A stretch of DNA of 64,000 nt, taken from assembly GCA_963975245.1 (NCBI GenBank), contig CAXBFJ010000009.1:1-64000 (forward strand). Direction: 5' to 3'. Origin of the DNA: Panacagrimonas sp963975245 (GTDB taxonomy: Bacteria > Pseudomonadota > Gammaproteobacteria > Nevskiales > Nevskiaceae). The notes beneath the pieces are model-generated. The model did no database searches and was not told where the DNA came from. It was given only the letters and a program-made list of their open reading frames with translations. The stretch's first letter is position 1. Each line of letters starts with the position of its first letter. The translations under genes were made by a program, and so were the position numbers. Below, piece by piece: positions 57,385 to 64,000 of the stretch.

Positions 57385-58278
57385 TTATTCTTTTGGCGTG
57401 AGTTTGTCTTGCGTGCGCAGATCAAAGTCACTAGCGTCATGACGCTCATGTAACTGGTCTGAAAGCTCGCCAAAAGGCCGGTTGACCTTGCGTCCGCGTT
57501 GCGCAGCCGGCCGCTCTGATATCTGCGCGGTCCAGCGATTCACGTGCTTGTAGTCCTGCACGGACAAAAACTCACCCGCGTTGTAGAGCAGGCCGCGTGC
57601 AAGTGCGCCGTACCAGGGCCAAACGGCCATGTCCGCGATGGAATACTCCTTGCCGGCAAGATACTCGTGATGGGCAAGATGCTGGTCCAATACGTCAAGC
57701 TGTCGTTTGACTTCCATCGTGAAGCGATCTATCGGGTACTCCATCTTGCTTGGCGCATAGGCATAGAAGTGTCCGAATCCTCCGCCCAGATAGGGCGCGC
57801 TGCCCATCTGCCAGAACAGCCAGTTCAGGGCTTCGGTCCGACTCGCATGATCCTTTGGAAGGAACGCGCCAAACTTCTCTGCGAGGTAGAGCAGGATGGA
57901 GCCGGACTCAAAGACTCGGGTGGGCTCCGCGGTGCTGTGATCCACCATCACCGGAATCTTGGAGTTGGGGTTGATCTTCACGTAGCCGCTGGAGAACTGA
58001 TCACCTTCATTGATGTTGATCAGCCAGGCGTCGTACTCCGCACCGCTGTGCCCGGCAGCGAGCAGTTCTTCGAACATTACGGTGACTTTCACGCCATTGG
58101 GCGTGCCCAGCGAATACAGCTGAAACGGATGTCTCCCAACCGGGAGCTCCTTGTCATGCGTCGCACCCGCGATGGGGCGATTGATGTTGGCGAACTGACC
58201 GCCGCTTTGCTTGTTCCAGGTCCAGACCTTGGGCGGGGTGTAGCTGTCGTCAGCGGACTTGTTCTCTGGCGTGCTCAT
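57385..58278 (-). CDS. yghU: Glutathione S-transferase YghU type
   Basis: A 297-aa Nu-class GST close in length to E. coli YghU (288 aa). The long N-terminal extension (TPPKVWTWNKQSGGQFANIN) is typical. The GSH site has LGTPNGVKVTVMFEE and IPVMVDHS. YghU has disulfide-bond reductase activity toward GSH-linked substrates. It starts about 90 nt past the fructosamine-kinase gene. Confidence 0.92.
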   Translation of the reverse strand: MSTPENKSADDSYTPPKVWTWNKQSGGQFANINRPIAGATHDKELPVGRHPFQLYSLGTPNGVKVTVMFEELLAAGHSGAEYDAWLININEGDQFSSGYVKINPNSKIPVMVDHSTAEPTRVFESGSILLYLAEKFGAFLPKDHASRTEALNWLFWQMGSAPYLGGGFGHFYAYAPSKMEYPIDRFTMEVKRQLDVLDQHLAHHEYLAGKEYSIADMAVWPWYGALARGLLYNAGEFLSVQDYKHVNRWTAQISERPAAQRGRKVNRPFGELSDQLHERHDASDFDLRTQDKLTPKE

Positions 58279-58369
58279 GGTTCAGTCTCTCTGTTCAAGG
58301 ATGAAGGAGTTAATTGCGGCGATTGTTATCGGCAGTCGCCAGCTCAAGTTTGCGTGCGGATAAACAACA

Positions 58370-59176
58370 TCAGGCTCCTGCAAGCTTGAGTTGCTGGTCG
58401 ACCAATGGCAGATAACCTTGGCCGAAGAGTCGCAAATGTACCAGTGCCGGCCAAAGCCGGTAGATGGCCAGGCGTTGTTCATGGCCAGGCTGTGCGCTGC
58501 CATAAGCGTCAAAGAACGCAGCGCCGGGAACATCAAACAGTTGCAGCATCGCGATGTCCACTTCCGCATCGCCGTAATAGCAGGCGGGGTCAATCAATGC
58601 CGCGAGCGATTGGCCCTGCATCAGAATGTTTCCACTCCATAGATCACCGTGTAGCAACGCAGACGAAGGCTTTGCAGGCAGGCGATTGGGCAGATCTTGC
58701 GCCAGGGCTTCAATGCGTCTTCCGATCTCAGGTGGCAGTGCTGGCAAATGCGGCCGCAAGCGACATTGCGCCCAGAAATTGGGCCAGTTGTCATGCCAGG
58801 TGTTGGTAATGCTGAGTCCGCCAAATGCGTAGTTCTGCTGCCATCCGTAGCGTGGTGCCGTGTTGGCATGCAGCCCTTGCAGCGCCAAGCCCAGACTGGC
58901 CCAGCCGCTTCTGAGTGATCCGCTGGTCTCAATCCAGGATAGTGCCAGCACTGTATCGTTTGCCCCAAGCACGGTGGGCGCAGGTGCGCCGCCTTCGCTG
59001 ATGCAACCGAGCATCTGCGCTTCGATCATCGGCAGGGGCCCGTTCTTGAACACGACCCGGCTGCCATCGTCGAGTTCGGCGCAGATGATGTCGGAGAGAT
59101 CTCCGCCGGCCAGCGGTGTTTCGCTGCGCACCGAGCGATGAAGCAGCGAAGCACCCTGCTGTGCCAGTGGGCTCAC
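58370..59176 (-). CDS. Fructosamine/ketosamine-3-kinase family protein
   Basis: A 268-aa aminoglycoside-phosphotransferase-fold kinase. The catalytic loop is ALLHGDLWSGNIL and the metal/acidic loop ALIDPACYYGDAEVDIAML. Known homologues phosphorylate ribulosamines or erythrulosamines on proteins, which then break down and restore the amine. GTG start at 59176 lies 1 nt after the phosphatase stop (TGA-T-GTG), so the pair is coupled. An upstream in-frame extension overlapping the phosphatase was rejected. Confidence 0.9.
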   Translation of the reverse strand: MSPLAQQGASLLHRSVRSETPLAGGDLSDIICAELDDGSRVVFKNGPLPMIEAQMLGCISEGGAPAPTVLGANDTVLALSWIETSGSLRSGWASLGLALQGLHANTAPRYGWQQNYAFGGLSITNTWHDNWPNFWAQCRLRPHLPALPPEIGRRIEALAQDLPNRLPAKPSSALLHGDLWSGNILMQGQSLAALIDPACYYGDAEVDIAMLQLFDVPGAAFFDAYGSAQPGHEQRLAIYRLWPALVHLRLFGQGYLPLVDQQLKLAGA

Positions 59177-59177
59177 A

Positions 59178-59648
59178 TCAGCTTCCCTTGAGTTTCCTGA
59201 CCAGCGCCGCTGCACCCGCACTGACATCGCGCCAGGTTGTTTCAAAGCCGTCTGCATCGCCGTAGTAGGGGTCGGCCACATCGCCGCCCTGATTCTCGAC
59301 ATGGTCCAGCAACAGGCTCAGTTGTGCGGCTGAATCTGCGGGCTTCAGATCATGTAGGTCAGCAAGGTTCTGCCGGTCCATTGCAACGATATGGGAAAAG
59401 CGTGCGAAGTCGGCAGCGTTGACCTGTCGTGCGCGATAGCGGCTGATGTCCTGCCCATGCTTGCGGGCCACCGCCTGTGCGCGCGCATCAGGCGCATGCC
59501 CGATGTGCCAGTCGCCTGTACCTGCCGAATCAATCTCAATGCGCAGACCAGCATGTGCGGCTTCTGCGCGTAGCGCAGCTTCGGCCAGTGGTGAGCGACA
59601 GATGTTTCCCAGGCAAACCAGCAGGACGGATGTGGTTTCATTCGGCAT
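59178..59648 (-). CDS. Low-molecular-weight protein tyrosine phosphatase family
   Basis: A 156-aa protein with the P-loop VCLGNICRSPLAEA (CX5R) and general acid in DVADPYYGDAD. Known for dephosphorylating phosphotyrosine; some homologues act as ribulosamine/erythrulosamine-5-phosphatases. Here it is coupled to the ketosamine-kinase gene. The ATG at 59648 gives the usual length; upstream ORF sequence was rejected. Confidence 0.93.
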   Translation of the reverse strand: MPNETTSVLLVCLGNICRSPLAEAALRAEAAHAGLRIEIDSAGTGDWHIGHAPDARAQAVARKHGQDISRYRARQVNAADFARFSHIVAMDRQNLADLHDLKPADSAAQLSLLLDHVENQGGDVADPYYGDADGFETTWRDVSAGAAALVRKLKGS

Positions 59649-59810
59649 GCGAATATTCTCGTGATTGATTCGGGTGGCAGCGAGCGTCTCTATTCTAGTT
59701 GCCATGACGTGATCGTTCTCACATCGGCGATGCCCAATGTGGAACTGCATGCCAATGAGTTCGCTAAAGTAAGGGCAGTTGCCGGACAGACTGACGCTTG
59801 GGGAGAGCCA

Positions 59811-61190
59811 ATGCGCCGCAGAAGCAAACATCTTCAGAACACATGCGCCCTCATCGGCGCGTTTATGCTGCTTGGGCAGGGTACGGCGATATCGTCGGAG
59901 TCATCACAACGCCCGGTAGCGGAGCCTCAGTTGCGCATGAGTTCCGGACTCGCGCATCAGCCTGCTTCATTGCCACCACCCCCGGCGGTGGAAGACGTGC
60001 CGGGATTGGTTCGCTATTACCTGAAGGAACATCCGCGCCTCAAGCCGCCGCCCGAAGCGATAGAGGCCATGGCCCGTTACTACTGCAGTGAGCATCCGCA
60101 GCTGCCGATGCCTGCAGGTCTGATGCGGCGCATGTACCAGTACTACGCGGTTGAAAACCCCAATGCGCGTCCGCCGGAAGGATTGTGGGCCCGGATCGAC
60201 GAGGATCGTCGTCGCGCTTCAAGTCATGGTGTTGCACCCGAGTGGAGTGACGGCAGGCATGTCTTTGATGGCCCGCGGCAGATGCCCGATGAGCGCGAGA
60301 AAGCCAAGCCCGCACCAGTGCTCATGCCGGCTCCAGACCCCGTTGCCGCGCCAGATGAGCCGGAGCCAGATTCATCGCCGGAACCAACCCCCGTCGCTGA
60401 GCCTGTGGCAGGGGATGGAGATGAGCAGGAACAGGTTCCCGCAACCGCGCCAGTACCTGCACCTGCACCAACTCCAGCACCAGAAGTCGTAACAGCGGGC
60501 GAGGCCGACAAAGTGCCGGTTCAAACCCCTGTCGCCGGCGGTGCGGCGTCTGCGGCGACAGACTGGACGCCCGTCGCGGTGACGCAGCTCAGTGAGGAGG
60601 AGCTCAAATCCTCCGACCCGATTCAATTGCGCGCTGTGGTGTCCCTGCAACGCAGTGTTTCGCAGCTCGAAGCTTTCCTGCGCGAAGAGTTCAGAAAGGA
60701 TGACGCGGATGCAGTGCCGGGCGCCGCACGCCCGACCCAGTTGGCTGCTGAAAACTGGAACAATTTTGTCGAGATTGGCGCCTATGTCCGAAACTGCCCC
60801 GAATTCATGCAGTGCGACGCGCTCAATGAACGGCGAAGCTTCAACCCGGACCTGATGTCCTGGGTGTGGAATCTTTCTCTTAAGCCTGAGATCGAGGCCA
60901 CGCAGGACTCCGGCATCCTGCACGTGGAGTTTCGGGGTTTTGACCAGGCCAGCACCACGCAGGGCGAGGGCGTTTTGATCGAGGCCATTCCGGTGGTGCG
61001 GCTGAAATTCCGCCTCGAATGCGACGGTCCCTGTGTGCAGGGCAAGTTGAAGGCGGTTGCGGAATCGCTGGAGGTGACCAAGGGCATCCTTGGCAGCCTG
61101 CAAGGTATCCTGATTTCCGTCGGGGCCATTGTTGCCCTGCTTGCAGGCTGGTTTGGCTTTCGCCGCAAGAAGACGACGGACGCGGCCTGA
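59811..61190 (+). CDS. Membrane-anchored protein with three 21-residue YY/EHP repeats
   Basis: A 459-aa protein from ATG 59811 (GGGGAGAG upstream). The N-terminal signal-like segment is CALIGAFMLLGQGTA. Residues 68-130 are three exact 21-residue repeats, each beginning [RQ]YY and carrying E[HN]P at position 6-8 and a Pro near position 12-14. A Pro/Ala/Glu-rich linker (about 165-260) follows, then a folded region and a C-terminal TM helix ending FGFRRKKTTDAA. I do not recognise a family. The layout suggests a periplasmic or surface-facing protein anchored at its C-terminus. Confidence 0.8.
   Translation: MRRRSKHLQNTCALIGAFMLLGQGTAISSESSQRPVAEPQLRMSSGLAHQPASLPPPPAVEDVPGLVRYYLKEHPRLKPPPEAIEAMARYYCSEHPQLPMPAGLMRRMYQYYAVENPNARPPEGLWARIDEDRRRASSHGVAPEWSDGRHVFDGPRQMPDEREKAKPAPVLMPAPDPVAAPDEPEPDSSPEPTPVAEPVAGDGDEQEQVPATAPVPAPAPTPAPEVVTAGEADKVPVQTPVAGGAASAATDWTPVAVTQLSEEELKSSDPIQLRAVVSLQRSVSQLEAFLREEFRKDDADAVPGAARPTQLAAENWNNFVEIGAYVRNCPEFMQCDALNERRSFNPDLMSWVWNLSLKPEIEATQDSGILHVEFRGFDQASTTQGEGVLIEAIPVVRLKFRLECDGPCVQGKLKAVAESLEVTKGILGSLQGILISVGAIVALLAGWFGFRRKKTTDAA
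60012..60200 (+). repeat. Three tandem 21-codon repeats in the YY/EHP protein
   Basis: Units cover residues 68-88, 89-109 and 110-130 (63 nt each). Tyr pairs at 69-70, 90-91 and 111-112 and EHP/EHP/ENP at 73, 94 and 115 keep a fixed 21-residue spacing. Confidence 0.85.
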
Positions 61191-61203
61191 AGTCTCAGGC
61201 AGC

Positions 61204-61932
61204 TCAGAGCCCCTGGCTTAGTCCTTCGACGAAACGGTGCAGGCCGCGTTTCACGCGTTGATGAAATTTCTCATCAACGTAGGGCGCCAGTGTCATCGCT
61301 ATCAGTTCGAGGCCATGTGCAATTGATGCCTGGTCCACACGCTCGTTGACGCGATAAAACTCTGCATGACGAGGCCATCCGTTCCACAGTACCCACATGT
61401 TCTCCGCAAGATTCACGCAATCCTTATCACTTGCGTGCACAGCGCCAGGGGCACGCGTAACTACTTTCTGAATGATTCGCCGCACCATGTCCATGCCCTC
61501 GATGCTGAACTCCCTATACTCCTTGGCCAGTTCCGGATCGCGTTGCGTCAGTTCGAGCGCTGACGACACCATGAATCGATAGCGCCACAGCACCATCGCG
61601 CCTTCAGAGTAATAAGTGACCAGCTGAGCTTCGTCGACCTCGCCGCTGGCGGGCAGCGAAAGTGTCTCGGAGAGTTCCTTGCGGAGCCGGCGAAGTACCT
61701 CGCGGACAATCTCTTCCCGGTTGGCGAAGTGGTAGTAGAGGTTGCCCGGACTGATCTTGAGATGTTCGGCAATCTGCGAGGTGCCGACACCGCCGCCTTG
61801 TTCGCCCATCAGTGCAATCGCGGTCTCAATAATGCGCTCGCGATTACTGACGCGTCTCTCCTTCATTCGTTTCCTGGGCTCCTGATTCATGCGTGGTCTG
61901 AGGGCGCGGTTGTCTCTTCCGCCTATTGACAT
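61204..61932 (-). CDS. TetR/AcrR-family transcriptional regulator
   Basis: A 242-aa open frame; later ATGs at 61890 or 61866 would give 228 or 220 aa. The HTH lies in SQIAEHLKISPGNLYYHFANREEI. The C-terminal part is a ligand-binding domain related to TetR_C members near lipid and steroid pathways. It diverges from the SDR-P450 genes, with a 30-bp operator-like palindrome between them. The ATG at 61932 has GGGAGA very close upstream. Confidence 0.88.
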   Translation of the reverse strand: MSIGGRDNRALRPRMNQEPRKRMKERRVSNRERIIETAIALMGEQGGGVGTSQIAEHLKISPGNLYYHFANREEIVREVLRRLRKELSETLSLPASGEVDEAQLVTYYSEGAMVLWRYRFMVSSALELTQRDPELAKEYREFSIEGMDMVRRIIQKVVTRAPGAVHASDKDCVNLAENMWVLWNGWPRHAEFYRVNERVDQASIAHGLELIAMTLAPYVDEKFHQRVKRGLHRFVEGLSQGL

Positions 61933-61944
61933 TCTCCCAGAATG

Positions 61945-61974
61945 GAGTAAAAAGTCTAATTAGAGTGTTTACTC
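61945..61974. promoter_or_regulatory. 30-bp TetR operator-like inverted repeat
   Basis: GAGTAAAAAGTCT (61945-61957) and AGAGTGTTTACTC (61962-61974) pair at 11 of 13 positions around a central AATT. It lies in the tetR/SDR divergent promoter and is the likely binding site of the adjacent TetR. Confidence 0.65.
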
Positions 61975-62030
61975 TAATAAAGAAATAGCGGCTCAGATGG
62001 CCCGCAGACAATTCGGAGCGAGATCAAAAT

Positions 62031-62789
62031 ATGGAAAAAATACTTGCAGGACGCAGGATTATTGTGACCGGCGCCGCTACTGGTATTGGTCAGGCCGCAG
62101 CGCGTGCCATCTCTGCGCAGGGCGCCGCCGTGGCGCTCTGGGATATCGACGGCGAAGCTGTCGCGGCTCTGGCCAAGGAACTGACAAGTGAGGCCGCTCC
62201 TTGCGTGGGGATCGGTGTGGATGTGGTCTCCAACGCGGCCGTATCGCAGGCGATGGCTCAAACTCTGCACGCCCTTGGTGGTGTTGATGGTGCGTTCAAT
62301 AATGCCGGCATCGGTGCTAAATCCGTGCCCATCGACGAGATTGATGAGGCGGACTTCGATCGTATTGTCGGGGTCAATCTGAAAGGTGTCTGGCTGTGCA
62401 TGAAGCATCAGATTGGGCAGATGAAAGCGGGTAACGGTGGCGCCATCGTCAACAACGCTTCGGTCGCCGGTCTGGTTGGCTTCCAGGGGCAGGCCGGTTA
62501 CTCGGCCACCAAGCATGGCGTTATAGGGCTGAGCAAATCAGCCGCCGTGGAATGTGCCCCCGTCAAGATTCGCGTCAATGCCGTCTGTCCCGGCGCGGTT
62601 CGCACGCCCATCCTTCGACATCTCGAAGCCGCTGGTGTGACAGAGGCCATGCTTGAGTCGATGTCGCCTCAGGGGCGAATCGCGGAACCCTCTGAAATTG
62701 CGGAAGCCGTCGTTTGGCTTCTTTCTGAAAAATCCAGTTTTGTCACCGGCGCCGCAATGCCGATCGATGGCGGCTGGACCACCCAATAA
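62031..62789 (+). CDS. Short-chain dehydrogenase/reductase
   Basis: A 252-aa classical SDR. The cofactor motif TGAATGIG is at 13-20, with Asp38 after the second strand, favouring NAD(H). The NNAG motif is at 90-93, and the catalytic Ser144, Tyr157 and Lys161 are in place (YSATK). It ends in the common SDR tail GAAMPIDGGWTTQ. A ribosome site precedes the P450, 19 nt downstream. The likely substrate is an alcohol or ketone made by the P450 or fed to it. Confidence 0.94.
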   Translation: MEKILAGRRIIVTGAATGIGQAAARAISAQGAAVALWDIDGEAVAALAKELTSEAAPCVGIGVDVVSNAAVSQAMAQTLHALGGVDGAFNNAGIGAKSVPIDEIDEADFDRIVGVNLKGVWLCMKHQIGQMKAGNGGAIVNNASVAGLVGFQGQAGYSATKHGVIGLSKSAAVECAPVKIRVNAVCPGAVRTPILRHLEAAGVTEAMLESMSPQGRIAEPSEIAEAVVWLLSEKSSFVTGAAMPIDGGWTTQ

Positions 62790-62808
62790 TTCCGCACAGG
62801 AGAGATAC

Positions 62809-64000
62809 ATGAGCGACGCACAAGAAATTCCGTCCGTCCCCGGTGGCGACTGGTGTGGGGCCGATCCTTTCGAGCCCAGCTTCCGTGACGATCCCTATCC
62901 CGCACTGAATGGTTTGCGAGAAAGGGATCCGGTCAATCTGACACCCGTGGGAACCTGGCGCATCAGTCGATACGACGATGTGATGAAGATTTTTCGTGAG
63001 GCCAAGACCAGCCAGACGCTGTCCAACGGCGAATCTCCCAACTTCGATCCGCTGGACAAGCGCGGCAGCTTTCTCGAGTTCATGCTCAACAAAGATGGCG
63101 ACGAGCACATGCGCCTGCGCAGGCTGGCGACGCTGACCCTGAACCCCAAGACCGCTCGATTGATGGAGGATGAAGTCAAGCTGACGGTCAAGGATTCCAT
63201 GGACGCCGCGCTTGAACGCGGCGGCATGGATGTGGTTCCTCACATGGCGCACAACGTGCCCTCGCGCATGGTCTGCAAGATCATGGGGATTCCGGAAAGT
63301 GATCGCGAAAAATTCAATGAATGGACCGCGGCGCGCACTAATGCATTCTTCGCCAAGTTCCTGCCGCCGGAAGTCCAGCAGCGCACGCGTGACGCCGGAA
63401 ATGCCATGGCGGATTACTTTGAGGCGCTGCTGCCGGAGCGGCGCAAGAACCTGGGCGATGATCTGATCAGCACCATGATCAAGGCCAATGATGCTGCCGA
63501 CAAACTCGACGATGATGCACTGATCATTCAGGCCATCGGCATCATCATCGCCGGCTATGAGACCACCATCGGCCTGATCGGCAATGGCATGCGCGCCCTG
63601 ATGGATCACCCGGATCAGATGAACAAGCTGCGCGAAAAGCCGGAGCTGATCAACAACGCGGTCAACGAGATCCTGCGTTTCGATGCACCGATCCTGTTCA
63701 ACTGGCGTGTGCTGGAAGAGCCCTACGAGGTCGGCGGCAAGACCTTGCCTGCAGACGCCGTCATCTGGCAGATGCTCGCCTGTGCCAATCATGATCCGGC
63801 TCGGTTCGAGAATCCGGATGTCTTTGATATCGAGCGCAAGGATGTGGCGCACCAATCCTTTGGTGGCGGTGTTCACCACTGCATAGGCAATACGCTCGCG
63901 CGCATGGAGGCGCGTCACGCTTTCACCGAATTTGTCCAGCGCACCAAAGGTCTGAAGATCGAGCAGGGCAAGCTCGAATGGTCGCACTCGTTTTTCCGCG
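62809..64000 (+). CDS. Cytochrome P450 (partial at window end)
   Basis: 397 codons from ATG 62809 (AGGAGAG upstream) run off the window without a stop. The I-helix AGYETT starts at Ala248, the ExxR motif is Glu287-Arg290, and the heme loop is SFGGGVHHCIG with ligand Cys358. This is a soluble bacterial P450 of the terpene/steroid/fatty-acid type; the ferredoxin partner is not in the window. It is in line with the SDR and probably under the same TetR control. Confidence 0.96.
   Translation, partial: MSDAQEIPSVPGGDWCGADPFEPSFRDDPYPALNGLRERDPVNLTPVGTWRISRYDDVMKIFREAKTSQTLSNGESPNFDPLDKRGSFLEFMLNKDGDEHMRLRRLATLTLNPKTARLMEDEVKLTVKDSMDAALERGGMDVVPHMAHNVPSRMVCKIMGIPESDREKFNEWTAARTNAFFAKFLPPEVQQRTRDAGNAMADYFEALLPERRKNLGDDLISTMIKANDAADKLDDDALIIQAIGIIIAGYETTIGLIGNGMRALMDHPDQMNKLREKPELINNAVNEILRFDAPILFNWRVLEEPYEVGGKTLPADAVIWQMLACANHDPARFENPDVFDIERKDVAHQSFGGGVHHCIGNTLARMEARHAFTEFVQRTKGLKIEQGKLEWSHSFFR

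Noticed and set aside
62743..63987. 414-aa antisense ORF opposite the P450
   Set aside because: The plus strand encodes a P450 with all motifs; the antisense reading has no domain and is a codon-bias shadow.

Overview
The window looks like the chromosome of a free-living, GC-rich gammaproteobacterium. The first 12 kb has the usual tuf / tRNA-Trp / secE-nusG / rplKAJL / rpoBC order. It also carries zapD-coaE-pilD-pilC-pilB, an FtsN-like SPOR gene next to argS, and an AcnD/PrpF-type methylcitrate cycle. The catabolic content (Baeyer-Villiger-type monooxygenase, cytochrome P450, SDR, Old Yellow Enzyme, several esterases) resembles hydrocarbon- or lipid-degrading lineages such as Nevskiales/Solimonadaceae. 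That placement is an inference from gene content only; no alignment or tree was possible. I saw no insertion sequence, prophage, integrase, CRISPR array or rRNA operon.

Layout. 1-12.3 kb: transcription/translation superoperon with intact leader and attenuator hairpins and a strong terminator after rpoC. 12.4-18.4 kb: uvrD, a coupled 51-aa membrane ORF, mtfA, then a Ser/Thr protein kinase overlapping an SUMF1/FGE-domain gene in the -1 frame. 18.4-21 kb: argS and an ftsN-like SPOR gene (minus). 21-24.5 kb: a possible tiny membrane protein, rubredoxin, zapD, a LysR regulator and a divergent unknown gene. 24.5-29.2 kb: type IV pilus genes pilB, pilC, pilD followed by coaE (minus). 29.2-35.9 kb: small housekeeping and accessory genes, including a cupin, a FabH-type synthase, a TlpA-like protein, a histidine phosphatase lacking a catalytic His, two paralogous alpha/beta hydrolases around a Cys-repeat periplasmic protein, and an HSL-type esterase.

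36-52.2 kb: propionate catabolism. prpR (sigma-54 activator) diverges from prpB-prpC-acnD, with a recognisable -24/-12 promoter and phased ATGAAAC repeats between them. prpF, needed for the AcnD route, lies about 8.3 kb from acnD. Between them are a GST, a degenerate CPBP protein, a rhodanese, an NYN-type nuclease, a flavin oxidoreductase and glcDEF (glycolate oxidase). 52.2-64 kb: a PLD-family lipoprotein, a BVMO with a divergent AraC regulator, yghU-type GST, a two-gene LMW phosphatase/fructosamine-kinase unit that may repair glycated proteins, a membrane-anchored protein with three exact-length 21-residue repeats, and a TetR / SDR / P450 cluster cut by the window edge.

There is no single large unknown system. 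The most unusual items are the CX6C repeat protein (33314-33820), the YY/EHP repeat protein (59811-61190), the kinase/FGE overlap (17164-17281), the apparently inactive CPBP protein (43508-44350), and the compact prpR/prpB control region (37574-37745).
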